Assembly: GCA_039028895.1 (NCBI GenBank)
Contig: JBCCHF010000012.1
Coordinates: forward strand, 62,001-126,000
From: JAHDCJ01 sp039028895
Lineage (GTDB): Bacteria > Bacteroidota > Bacteroidia > Chitinophagales > Saprospiraceae
Length of the DNA stretch: 64,000 bases
Reading direction: 5' to 3'
Shown: positions 17,417 through 27,000 of the stretch, in pieces
How positions within the stretch are numbered: the first letter of the stretch is position 1
Layout: each line of letters starts with the position of its first letter
Translations under genes and position numbers: made by a program
Notes under the pieces: generated by a model
Seen by the model: only the letters and a program-made list of their open reading frames with translations
The model's database searches: none
What the model was told of the DNA's origin: nothing

Positions 17417-18163
17417 ATGCAAAAAAGAAAAAAGCCTTCAAACCTTGTTTATGGCCGTCATCCTGTAAATGATGCCGTCCAGGCAGGAAAATCGGTTGAC
17501 AAGATCATCATTCAGCAAGGTATCAGAGGTGAATTTGAAAAAGAGATTCGGCACCTCGCCAAATCTTACCAGATTCCGCTCCAATACGCGCCCAAGGAAC
17601 GGATGAACAAAATAGCTGGCGGGAATCATCAGGGGGTAATGGCCTTTTTGTCCCCCATCCCTTTTCAGCGTCTTGAGCACGTTCTGCCCCTGATCTACGA
17701 AAAAGGGGAAACGCCATTAATCATTTTACTGGATGGCGTTTCTGATGTCCGCAATTTCGGCGCCATAGCACGTTCTGCAGAATGTTCGGGGGCGCATGCT
17801 GTTGTTATCCCCCAGAAGGGAGCAGCCCAGATTAATGCTGAGGCCATGAAGACTTCTGCTGGTGCACTCAACTTTATTCCCGTTTGCCGGGAATCCAGTT
17901 TAGCAAAAGCCATTGAATTGCTTAAAAACTCGGGGGTGCAGGTTCTGGCCAGTAATCTTGGCGCTTCCTCCGCTTTAAAGGATCTCGACCTTTCTATTCC
18001 TACAGCCCTGATTGTCGGTTCTGAAGGTGAAGGGGTGAGTTCGTCTATTTTGCGGATGGCCGATCAGCAATTTATCATACCGCAAAAAGGGCAAACCGAT
18101 TCATTTAATGTCTCTGTTGCGGCCGGCATCATGTTGTACGAAGTCCTGAGACAAAGAGGGTGA
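17417..18163 (+). CDS. rlmB: 23S rRNA (guanosine-2'-O-)-methyltransferase RlmB (SpoU family)
   Basis: SPOUT-class methyltransferase of 248 residues that methylates the 2'-O of a guanosine in 23S rRNA domain V. The N-terminal substrate-binding domain has the typical LVYGRHPVNDAVQAG. The SpoU knot motifs are all present: LDGVSDVRNFGAIARSAE (motif 1), LIVGSEGEGVS (motif 2) and FNVSVAAGIMLYE (motif 3). Length is normal for the family. It stands alone, with paired hairpins upstream and a promoter element directly before the start codon. Confidence 0.93.
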   Translation: MQKRKKPSNLVYGRHPVNDAVQAGKSVDKIIIQQGIRGEFEKEIRHLAKSYQIPLQYAPKERMNKIAGGNHQGVMAFLSPIPFQRLEHVLPLIYEKGETPLIILLDGVSDVRNFGAIARSAECSGAHAVVIPQKGAAQINAEAMKTSAGALNFIPVCRESSLAKAIELLKNSGVQVLASNLGASSALKDLDLSIPTALIVGSEGEGVSSSILRMADQQFIIPQKGQTDSFNVSVAAGIMLYEVLRQRG

Positions 18164-18246
18164 GATAAGGTAACTTTTTTTTGTATAATGCGTAAAATCC
18201 TTGGCACCGGATTTGCTTGCTTTTCAAAGCTTAACAACTTCAAATC

Positions 18247-19149
18247 ATGTTGAATTTCACCCTCTATTTTATGCGCCATTCCTTATTCGTCTTTCTACTG
18301 ACCGTGTTATCTGCAAGTCTATTAGCCCAGGACACTTACAGTTATATCTCAGACCGACAATTCCGAGGACCATTTGAAATTGTCGGTTATACCTTCTGTC
18401 CTGAAGTTATCGGATTTGAAGATGGCGATAAGTCAAGATTATCACCCGGAGAGATCTGTTTTAATATTTCCAGGAGCTATCTTTTGGTCAAAGGAGAACC
18501 AATAGAAGGAGCTTTTGGTATTAATGCCATCAAGTCCGAAAGTTATGGTTATAAGCTGGAGTTAATGGATGCCAATGATCCCAGCAAGCAAGGATCCATG
18601 AAAATTTATCTCAATGAGCGTTACCAGGTAGATGCGCTGGTTTTGCGACAATCCCAAAAATCGGAGCAATATGTCTTCTTTCTGGCCAAGCTTAGTGAAG
18701 CATTGGACACGCAGGAAGCTGAGTATTTTACAGATCGTAACGAGCTACAGGTACACAAGATTGACTCCATTTGGGGACAAACCATAAGACCATTCCTGGT
18801 TATGGAAGGTGGGCGACAAACAAGACTTCAGGCAAAAGACAGTCTTGAAGTAAGGTTCATTATGACAGTCGAGGGAGAAGGCAAGAAGCAAAAAGTTTTT
18901 CATCATATCGAAACCAGATCTTTCAACGAAGACCCTGAGACCGGATATGCAGAAACCATTCAGAAGTTCGAGATAAAAAAATATCGTCTGCTTACCAGCC
19001 AGGATGAATCTGATGTCGAACAACGATACTATCTCGAGTTTACATCCAAAGAAGCACCTGGTGGTGTAATCGGGGTTTATCTTAACCAAATGAAAGCCGT
19101 AGGAATGATCGAAATCGGCGGAACGCGAATGCTAATGCGGGGATATTAA
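18247..19149 (+). CDS. Secreted protein of unknown function, 300 residues
   Basis: Has a signal peptide ending SASLLAQ (cleavage near residue 28; a second start at 18271 would still keep it). The mature protein is rich in beta-strand pattern and charged residues, with no domain I recognise. A segment SMKIYLNERYQVDALVLRQ and the end GVIGVYLNQMKAVGMIEI look like a repeated beta fold. No T9SS sorting domain, no lipobox and no membrane segment, so it is probably periplasmic or, less likely, outer-membrane associated. Confidence 0.65.
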   Translation: MLNFTLYFMRHSLFVFLLTVLSASLLAQDTYSYISDRQFRGPFEIVGYTFCPEVIGFEDGDKSRLSPGEICFNISRSYLLVKGEPIEGAFGINAIKSESYGYKLELMDANDPSKQGSMKIYLNERYQVDALVLRQSQKSEQYVFFLAKLSEALDTQEAEYFTDRNELQVHKIDSIWGQTIRPFLVMEGGRQTRLQAKDSLEVRFIMTVEGEGKKQKVFHHIETRSFNEDPETGYAETIQKFEIKKYRLLTSQDESDVEQRYYLEFTSKEAPGGVIGVYLNQMKAVGMIEIGGTRMLMRGY

Positions 19150-19211
19150 CCCAATGGAAAGAAATTATTAAAAATTTCCTTTACGGATCATGTTTTCCGA
19201 ACCTATTCTTT

Positions 19212-19219
19212 TAATTTTG
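19212..19219 (+). promoter_or_regulatory. -7 element TAATTTTG upstream of prs
   Basis: Full TAnnTTTG match in the 232-bp gap before prs. It would give a leader of about 155 bases; I see no strong stem in that leader. Confidence 0.35.
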
Positions 19220-19381
19220 TGTATGGCAGAATAACGTTTGCTGTCTACGCCCACTATTTTATACACCAAACTGCATTGACTGAAATAATTTCGTAAATTA
19301 AAGACGATTTCAGTTGATGTTTGATTCAGGAAAACGATTAACTAATTGCCCCAGGTTCCTTTTAATACTGAAAATTATCAA

Positions 19382-20347
19382 ATGGTTGATGTAAAATTAT
19401 TCGCCGGCGCATCCTCCTTGTACCTTGCTGAAAAAATTTCTGACTATTATGGACAGCCTCTCGGGGAGATAAGTGTCCAGCACTTTAGTGACGGAGAATT
19501 TCAACCATGCATTCTCGAATCTGTTCGTGGCGCCTATGTTTTCCTGATACAATCTACCTTTTCTCCTTCTGACAATCTCATGGAGCTCTTGTTGATGATC
19601 GATGCAGCGAAAAGAGCTTCTGCTGGTTATATCACTGCAGTCATTCCATATTTCGGCTATGCTCGCCAAGACAGGAAAGACAAACCTCGTGTTGCCATCG
19701 GTTCAAAGCTGGTTGCCAATCTGTTAGAGGCTGCTGGAGTTGACAGGGTAATGACCATGGATTTCCACGCTGACCAATTACAGGGGTTTTTCGATATCCC
19801 GGTGGATCACCTTACTGGGGAAGCCATCTTCATCCCATACCTCGAAAAACAGGATCTCACTAATGTTACATTCGCTGCCCCGGATGTTGGATCAGTAAAA
19901 CGCGCAAGAACCTATGCCAATTACTTTGGCTGTGACCTTGTTATTTGCGACAAGCAAAGAAAAAGAGCCAACCAGGTAGAATCGATTACAGTGATCGGTG
20001 ATGTGGAAGGCGCAAATGTAATCCTGATCGACGACCTTATTGACACTGCTGGCACACTTTGTCGTGCGGCGCAAACACTTGTTGATAAAGGTGCAAAAAG
20101 TGTTAGAGCCATTTGTACGCACCCGGTATTATCAGGCAAAGCCTATCAGAATATTGAGAAATCAGTACTCACTGAATTGGTTGTTTGTGACACCATTCCT
20201 GTAAAGGAAAACCTGAGTCCCAAGATCAAAGTGCTTTCCGTTGCCAAGCTTTTTGCACGAGCTATTCGCAATACCCACGAACACCGTTCTATTGCTGCAT
20301 TATTCGTAAAAAAAGGCTCTCGTACGCTTTTTAATCAACCTGGATAA
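19382..20347 (+). CDS. prs: Ribose-phosphate pyrophosphokinase
   Basis: Makes PRPP from ribose-5-phosphate and ATP for nucleotide, NAD, histidine and tryptophan synthesis. About 321 residues, as usual for class I enzymes. Key parts: FAGASSLYLAEKISDYYG at the N-terminus, the flexible-loop region FGYARQDRKDKPR, and the PRPP-binding motif VILIDDLIDTAGTL. ATG 19382 (MVDVKLFAG) is the family-like start; the longer frame begins at a TTG at 19346 and adds residues not seen in the family. It precedes rplY and pth, a common order in Bacteroidota and other bacteria (prs - ctc/rplY - pth). Confidence 0.95.
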   Translation: MVDVKLFAGASSLYLAEKISDYYGQPLGEISVQHFSDGEFQPCILESVRGAYVFLIQSTFSPSDNLMELLLMIDAAKRASAGYITAVIPYFGYARQDRKDKPRVAIGSKLVANLLEAAGVDRVMTMDFHADQLQGFFDIPVDHLTGEAIFIPYLEKQDLTNVTFAAPDVGSVKRARTYANYFGCDLVICDKQRKRANQVESITVIGDVEGANVILIDDLIDTAGTLCRAAQTLVDKGAKSVRAICTHPVLSGKAYQNIEKSVLTELVVCDTIPVKENLSPKIKVLSVAKLFARAIRNTHEHRSIAALFVKKGSRTLFNQPG

Positions 20348-20433
20348 ACACCGATTCAACCTATAGAACTCAATTTCAGGTTACAAAGTAAATTTTCAAC
20401 GTATAAAGCGTTGGTGCATTTCATTTTTTTCAC

Positions 20434-20441
20434 TAACTTTG
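20434..20441 (+). promoter_or_regulatory. Promoter TTG-N20-TAACTTTG for rplY
   Basis: TAACTTTG is a perfect -7 element and TTG at 20411-20413 lies 20 bp before it, matching the Bacteroidota -33/-7 layout. It gives rplY a promoter separate from prs with a leader of about 50 bases. Confidence 0.6.
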
Positions 20442-20458
20442 CCGTCCATTTGTGTTTC

Positions 20459-20472
20459 GCCGGGAATCCGGC
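20459..20472 (+). other. Small hairpin GCCGG-GAAT-CCGGC in the rplY leader
   Basis: Perfect 5-bp GC stem with a 4-base loop, about 15 bases after the expected transcription start and 25 bases before the rplY start codon. It could take part in autogenous control of a ribosomal protein, but this is only inferred from position. Confidence 0.3.
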
Positions 20473-20497
20473 ATTAGAATTCAAAAAATATTGACCA

Positions 20498-21130
20498 ATG
20501 CAGTCTGTACAAATACAAGGAAATGCAAGGCCTGATATCGGGAAAAAAGGTACTAAAGCTGTCCGTAATGCCGGAGAGATTCCTTGCGTTATCTATGGAG
20601 GTGAAGAAACGATCCACTTTTCAGGAAAAGTAAACGATTTCCGTAGCCTCATATATACCGCTGACTTCAAACTAGCCGAAGTTAATGTAGATGGCAAAAC
20701 CCATAAGTGTTTTGTAAAAGATATTCAGTTTCACCCGGTAACTGACGATATCCTTCACATCGACTTCGTCGAGCTCGTAGAAGGTAGAGACATTAAACTG
20801 GAAGTACCGGTAAAATTAATCGGTCAGTCCCAAGGTTCATTGTTAGGTGGTGTTGTTCAGCAAAAATTGCGCAAAGCACTTATCAAAACAAAACCTGAAT
20901 CACTTGTTGAATTTGTCGAGTGTGACATTTCAGAACTCAACCTAGGTCAGTCAGTTCGTGTTCGCGACATTAAAGAGGTAGATGGTGTTACTATCATGAA
21001 TCTTGATGCTACACCAGTTGCCAGTGTTAATATTCCAAGGGCACTTCGTAGTGAGGAAGCGAAGGCTGAAGGTGAAGAAGGTATTGAAGGCGAAGAAGAA
21101 GGAGCAACTGAAGAAGCTGCTGCAGAGTAA
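20498..21130 (+). CDS. rplY: 50S ribosomal protein L25/general stress protein Ctc
   Basis: 210 residues, the long (TL5/Ctc) form: an N-terminal 5S-rRNA-binding beta barrel (about 1-92; RNAGEIPCVIYGGE and FVKDIQFHPVTDDILHIDF are diagnostic) followed by the C-terminal Ctc domain with VPVKLIGQSQGSLLGGVVQQ. The last 30 residues are an acidic Glu/Ala/Gly tail, usual for Bacteroidota. It binds 5S rRNA in the large subunit. It has its own promoter and sits between prs and pth. Confidence 0.94.
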   Translation: MQSVQIQGNARPDIGKKGTKAVRNAGEIPCVIYGGEETIHFSGKVNDFRSLIYTADFKLAEVNVDGKTHKCFVKDIQFHPVTDDILHIDFVELVEGRDIKLEVPVKLIGQSQGSLLGGVVQQKLRKALIKTKPESLVEFVECDISELNLGQSVRVRDIKEVDGVTIMNLDATPVASVNIPRALRSEEAKAEGEEGIEGEEEGATEEAAAE

Positions 21131-21258
21131 ACATCAAGTTCTGAGGTTCACCTGCAACATCCTTAATTTTACGGATATTCAGGATGAATCAAGGAACTTT
21201 GTAAATAATATTTCTGTACAAAAGAGATGCAATAGCGTCTCTTTTGTCATTTTAAGCT

Positions 21259-21879
21259 ATGTTTAATTTTATCAAAAAGTGGCTCGAGCGGTTCGGCCAA
21301 CAACAAGAACCTGATCCAATGAAATACCTTATCGCCGGCCTGGGGAATATGGGCCCGGATTATGATAATACACGCCATAATATCGGGTTCGATATCGTCG
21401 ATGCCCTGGCTAAAGAGTTTGAAGCAGAATGGAAAGATGAAAAAAAAGCCTTTGTCACACAGTTCAAACACAAAGGAAGAACTTTTCACCTCATTAAGCC
21501 TACAACTTTCATGAACCTTTCCGGTAAGGCTGTTCTATACTGGTTCACCAAACACAAGATCAAACCAGAAAATCTCCTGGTAATAGTTGATGACCTCAAT
21601 CTCGACTTTGGGAAGATCAGGCTGCGCGGAAAAGGCAGTGATGGTGGGCATAATGGCCTGAGGCACATTAATCAAACGTTGGGCGGCAACCGATATGCAA
21701 GACTGCGGATCGGCATCGGCAATGACTTTTATACTGGTCAGCAAGTCAACCACGTCCTTGGTGAGTGGTCTGACGAAGAACGCGAAAAACTGCCTGAGAT
21801 CATTAAGAAAGGAACCAATGTTGTGAAAAGCTTTGCTACCATAGGCCTTGCGCGCACTATGACCCAATACAACCGTTAA
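21259..21879 (+). CDS. pth: Peptidyl-tRNA hydrolase
   Basis: Releases tRNA from peptidyl-tRNA that drops off ribosomes. 206 residues. The catalytic histidine is His40 in DNTRHNIGF; the other site residues lie in TFMNLSGKAV and LLVIVDDLNLDFG, and GSDGGHNGLRHI is conserved. The first 20 residues (MFNFIKKWLERFG...) precede the standard start MKYLIAGLGN at 21319; such short basic extensions are common in Bacteroidota Pth, so I keep the longer start, with some doubt. Gene order prs-rplY-pth supports the call. Confidence 0.93.
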   Translation: MFNFIKKWLERFGQQQEPDPMKYLIAGLGNMGPDYDNTRHNIGFDIVDALAKEFEAEWKDEKKAFVTQFKHKGRTFHLIKPTTFMNLSGKAVLYWFTKHKIKPENLLVIVDDLNLDFGKIRLRGKGSDGGHNGLRHINQTLGGNRYARLRIGIGNDFYTGQQVNHVLGEWSDEEREKLPEIIKKGTNVVKSFATIGLARTMTQYNR

Positions 21880-21893
21880 TCTGGAAAACGACT

Positions 21894-22748
21894 TTATCCT
21901 TTTACAACTGGGGTAGTTACCAACTTTCCATCTTGTGCAATACGCACAACATAGAAACCTGGCGCTAAGTGTGAAATGTCAACATTTAGTTGTGTTGAAA
22001 TACCCTGAAAACTTGCAGTCTCCTGGTATACATTCCGGCCAAACACATCCAGGATCTCCAGGTTGAATGTTCCTGAAAGGCTACTTTCGATATCAATATT
22101 CAGATAACTGGATGCAGGATTCGGGAATACTTCCACACTGGCATCAAGCATCTGAGGATCAAAAACACCTACTGTTCCCGAAAATTCAGGCATGTTCAGA
22201 AAAGTGGTGTCTGGGTCATCATTAGTGAAAAAACTGTTGCCATCAACAGCATTACCAGAGGCGTAAAAGGTCAGATTTCCTGTGCCTTCCGGTGGTGCGA
22301 TCCATTGGAAATTAAAGGTATCGGTCAATGAGCGTTTATTGTGCTCGGCATATTGTCGCATAGTAGAACTGGCAATCATAATCTGAACATCCACCCCTGG
22401 ATTGGTGAATCCTTGCCAGTCTGTTTCATCTGTATCTTTAAGACAAACAATTTGGAAGCCATAACCTCCCGGATCAGTGGTTGTGTTCAGTGTTACACGC
22501 ATATCGTAGGTAATTCCAGGCATATACGAAGTAATTTCATTTTCAGTGCCAGGCTCAAACACCTGAATAACGGTCTCATTACCAAACTGACCAGTATCGA
22601 CATGGCAACTGGTAACAAAACATCCTGCCGCATCACCAGGAGCCCCCGTATTACCAAAACCAACCTCGGCACGTCCGATCGAATTCCCCATCATTAGAAT
22701 TGCCACCCCGGCAATACCAAATAAAATATAAACTACCTTAAGTTTCAT
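21894..22748 (-). CDS. T9SS type-A sorted protein with choice-of-anchor V-like domain
   Basis: 284 residues: signal peptide or anchor (1-27), then a region with GNTGAPGDAAGCFVTSCH, the Cys...Cys-His signature near the N-terminus of 'choice-of-anchor V' proteins, then a Reeler-like beta domain (about 65-185), a linker, and a C-terminal type-A sorting domain (about 205-284: VEVFPNPASSYLNIDI...LEILDVFGRNVYQE...APGFYVVRI). Known for the family: export by T9SS and attachment to or release from the surface. Function unknown. It is convergent with pth (14 bp between stops). Confidence 0.8.
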   Translation of the reverse strand: MKLKVVYILFGIAGVAILMMGNSIGRAEVGFGNTGAPGDAAGCFVTSCHVDTGQFGNETVIQVFEPGTENEITSYMPGITYDMRVTLNTTTDPGGYGFQIVCLKDTDETDWQGFTNPGVDVQIMIASSTMRQYAEHNKRSLTDTFNFQWIAPPEGTGNLTFYASGNAVDGNSFFTNDDPDTTFLNMPEFSGTVGVFDPQMLDASVEVFPNPASSYLNIDIESSLSGTFNLEILDVFGRNVYQETASFQGISTQLNVDISHLAPGFYVVRIAQDGKLVTTPVVKG

Positions 22749-22926
22749 TTTTTCAAATTTGAAGATGTAAATAAAGGAAATTAACGCCGGATGGGGTTGT
22801 AATCCGATTATGGATAATGGATATAACTGCTTAATACCAATCCAAACAGGGGGTTCATAAAACTAATCAAATTTTGATATAAAAGCAGCTATAAAAAAGT
22901 TTACCTTGGTACTTTAAACTAAATTC

Positions 22927-23997
22927 ATGCAACTTCAGGATCTGGCTTACCGCTTATTGATGTCTCCTTTCTCCGTGCTTTATGGCGTGGGAATCAGTCT
23001 AAGGGATTTGTTTTATCAGGCAGGATTATTAAGAAGCGCGAAGTTTGACATTCCGACAATCTCTATTGGCAACCTCTCCGTTGGAGGAGCCGGCAAAACC
23101 CCTCATGTGGAATATCTGGTCCAGTACCTTGATGATTATCTGGAGGTCGGTACTTTAAGCAGAGGCTATAAACGCAAGACCAAAGGCTTTATCATTGTCG
23201 AACCCACAGCTAATGCCTTACAAGCTGGTGACGAGCCCGTGCAATACAAGCAAAAATTCCCTAACATCATGGTGGCTGTCGCCGAAGAACGGACTTTTGC
23301 CATCCCTCAAATGTTAATGACCAATCCAGAACTTCAGGTCATTTTACTAGACGATGCCTTTCAACACAGGGCTATAACTCCTGGTCTGAATATCCTGTTA
23401 ACTGACCACCAAAATCTTTTCACAAGGGACTGGCTGATGCCTTCCGGTCGATTACGGGAATGGCGGTCGGCCTATCATCGTGCGGATATCATTATAGTGA
23501 GCAAGTGTCCAAAACACCTGACGGAAAAAGAAAAACAGGACCTGGTCCTCGAAATCAGGCCAATGACCCGACAGAAAATGTTCTTTTCGTGTTACAACTA
23601 TTTGCCACCTTACTCGCTTTTCAATGAACAACTAAAGGTCAACCTCGAAAGTGACATGGAGGTTGTCCTCATATCAGCCATCGCCAACACCGAATACTTG
23701 TTGGATTACCTGAGAGAAACGGTTGAAAGAATCTCGATCCTGGAATATCCAGATCATCACCTCTTCGGCGAATATGACTTAACTCGACTTAAAAACACCT
23801 TTGCAAGCATTGAAGCTCCAAAAAAGATAATTCTGACCACCGAAAAAGATGCAACACGCCTCACCCTTCATCGGAAATTCCTTTTTGAGAACAGGCTCCC
23901 GGTTTTTGTACTCCCGGTTGAAGTTGGTTTCTTGTTTGACGAGGAGGAGGCATTTTTATCTGAAATCCGAAATTTTTTGATGAACTTTAGGATATAG
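22927..23997 (+). CDS. lpxK: Tetraacyldisaccharide 4'-kinase
   Basis: Phosphorylates the 4' position of the lipid A disaccharide at the inner membrane. 356 residues. The P-loop is at 48-59 (GNLSVGGAGKTP), with the conserved LSRGYKRKTKGF after it, DEPVQYKQKFP, and LLDDAFQHRAITPGLNILL with the DDAFQHR motif. The N-terminal hydrophobic helix expected for membrane association is present (SPFSVLYGVGISLRD). The next gene, an SprB-repeat protein, begins 26 bp downstream and may be read from the same transcript. This shows a lipid A-based outer membrane. Confidence 0.94.
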   Translation: MQLQDLAYRLLMSPFSVLYGVGISLRDLFYQAGLLRSAKFDIPTISIGNLSVGGAGKTPHVEYLVQYLDDYLEVGTLSRGYKRKTKGFIIVEPTANALQAGDEPVQYKQKFPNIMVAVAEERTFAIPQMLMTNPELQVILLDDAFQHRAITPGLNILLTDHQNLFTRDWLMPSGRLREWRSAYHRADIIIVSKCPKHLTEKEKQDLVLEIRPMTRQKMFFSCYNYLPPYSLFNEQLKVNLESDMEVVLISAIANTEYLLDYLRETVERISILEYPDHHLFGEYDLTRLKNTFASIEAPKKIILTTEKDATRLTLHRKFLFENRLPVFVLPVEVGFLFDEEEAFLSEIRNFLMNFRI

Positions 23998-24023
23998 TCT
24001 AACCTCCAAAAAGACAATCCTTT

Positions 24024-27000
24024 ATGAAAGTTTTACAATTTCCTCCTGCCTACAGGACAGGACTCCTTCTGAGCATCGTTATTTTATTATCTTCCTCTGC
24101 ATTCGGTCAACTGGAAATAATACCCAACCAATTTCCATTTTTTAATTCTCCGGAAGAAATTATGGAAACTTATTTCGAAGGGTTTGGTGCTGATGTCACA
24201 AGCATTACCTATATCGGTGATTCAGTTGCTGTTGCTTTGTTTGATGGTGCAATGTCTAATATTGGCCTGGACCAAGGCATTATTTTGACCACAGGACATG
24301 TAAATGATGCTTCGGGGCCCAACTTAAACGGCAACAAAAGTTTCGCTAACTCTGGAGGCTCTGACAATGATCTTGAAAACCTCATAAACCCTTACGATAA
24401 TACACAAGATGCCTGTGTTTTTGAGATCGACTTTATCCCTTTTGGAGACCAGTTAAAATTTGACTTCGTTTTCGGTTCAGAAGAATACGATGAATTCGTT
24501 TGTCTTTTCAATGATGTCTTTGGCTTTTTCATAACTGGCCCAGGATTTCCTACACCTACCAATATTGCGCTTGTTCCAGGCACCAGCGACCCCATATCGG
24601 TAAACACCATAAATAACGGCGGGAACGGATGCCCCCCAACGAACGTCCAGTATTACATCAATAATATTGGTGGCACGACAGTAGAATATGATGCTTTCAC
24701 TACAGTCCTTAACGCTGAAGCCACGGTAGTACCGTGCATGCCCTATACAATCAAACTTGCTATAGCAGATGTTAATGATGAGGTTTGGGACTCAGCGGTT
24801 TTTTTGAAAGCATACAGTTTCAATTCCAATGTTGCAGAAGTTTCGGAGGTCAATTTTGCCTCTGACAATACCATTAAGGAAGGTTGTTCTGATAGTGGTT
24901 TCGAACTCAAATTATTTGAACCTGCTCAATCTGATGTCACCATCCCAATTACCTTACAAGGCGACGCCCAAAACAGCATTGATTTACTCCAGGTGCCCAA
25001 TTCAGTAACCATTCCAATGGGCCAGGATTCGATATTTGTTCCATTAATCCCAATTGAAGACGGCGTGATTGAAAGTCCGGAAAACTTATCCGTCATGTTT
25101 ACCCTGGCTGCTTGCTTTACAGACACGCTGGAATTAATGATTCTGGATAATTCAGAAGTTAATCCTCAAATTTCGGATCAGACTATTTTACCAGGAGATA
25201 CCGTTGCTGTTGATATTACCAATTCCATTCTCACCCCTTCTCAAGTTAGCTATCAGAACAACACATCACAACCGCTTCCCGATCAGACTAACCTTACCAG
25301 CACAATAGATGTCAACTTTCCTGAACTGGAAAATATTGACTCCGGTGTTGATATAAGAATCTGTATTGACATTACTCATCCATGGTTGGGGGATGTTGAC
25401 CTGTATATGAAAATGCCAAGCGGGCATTTATTCAATTTGAGTACAGACAATGGTGTTTCAGGGGACAATTATTCACAGACCTGTTTCACTACTGATGCTA
25501 CAACAGCCATCCAGGGACTAGGGAGCGCCAACGCCCCATTCACTGGCGATTGGCTACCAGAATATGACTGGTCCGCATTATACGGTTTACCCGCAAACGG
25601 CACCTGGACCCTCATCGTAGGTGATGACTCCAACGGCTTTGAAGGTACCTTTAATTCCTGGTCGCTCGAATTGAGTTTCAATAATTCCTCTATAGCATGG
25701 TCGCCCGCTAACGCCGTCTCTTGCACAGATTGCCCAAATCCAAAATTCTTTCCGGACACGGATACTGAGTATTTCCTCGAAATCGATGACCCTTATGGGT
25801 GCGCCAAGGCTGATACATTCATGATCATGGCTCCTGCTGTTTTGGCTGCTCCTGTCGTGGCCTGCAACCTGACGACTGACAACAGTATCACCTTCGGGTG
25901 GTTGCCAGTCAGTGGGGCTATGGCTTACGAGGTAAAAGTCGATAATGGTCCATGGCAGAGCCCATCTCCCGGGCCAACAAGTCATACTGTAACAGGATTG
26001 GTACCGATGACTTCATACACCATTGCAGTAAGAGCGCTGGATGGCAATGGGGGGAGTTCACAACCGACCCATCAGAGTTGTCTGACTGTGATAGAAAATT
26101 TTTCTTATGATCTTGATTCCGCCTTTAATATAGCTTGTCATGGTGAGGCGACAGGAGCCTTTTACTTTTCTGCATCTGGAGGCATTCCACCCTATTCTTT
26201 TGAATTAAACGGGACAACCAACAACGACGGTGATTTTACCGGGCTTCCTGCTGGTGTTTATAGTTTCTCCATTTCAGACTCAAATGGAGCCACTTTTACA
26301 GGAGCATTAGGACTCTCCGAGCCAAATGAATTGAGTTTTTCGACAACAAATTTTACTGAAGAAAATTGTAACAATTGTGATGGTTCGGCATTTGCTTTAC
26401 CAATTGGAGGTACACAGCCTTACACCTACTTATGGTCTAATGGCACAAGTGATGGAGGAATTAACAACCTGTGTGCTGGTTTATACACACTTACTGTAAC
26501 AGACAGTAACGCTTGCCAGGCAACAACAAGCTTCAATATTTCAAGCCAAAACACACTTTCTATCGACAATATTTTTGCAAATGGTACGCTTTGTTTTGGC
26601 GAAAGTTCTGGTCAGGCCTCTGTTTCGGTATCTTCTGGCACCCAACCATATACTTTTGCCTGGTCTTCCGGATCATCTACAAACATTGCTACCGGATTGA
26701 ATGGAGGTCTTCATATCGTAACCGTTTCAGATTTGGCTGGCTGCCAGCAAACCGCAGAAGTCTTTATTACTCAACCAAGTGCCCTAACTAGTTCTGCATC
26801 AGAGGATGCTTCTATTAACTGCTTTGGAGATTCGGATGGACAAGCAACTGTATTCTCAACTGGAGGAATATTGCCATATACATACATCTGGGACAATGGA
26901 CAAATTTACCAAACAGCGACAGGCTTAACAGCAGGAACACATACCGTTACAACAACAGACGGCAATTTATGTACCGCTGTCGCTACTGTTGAAATTACAT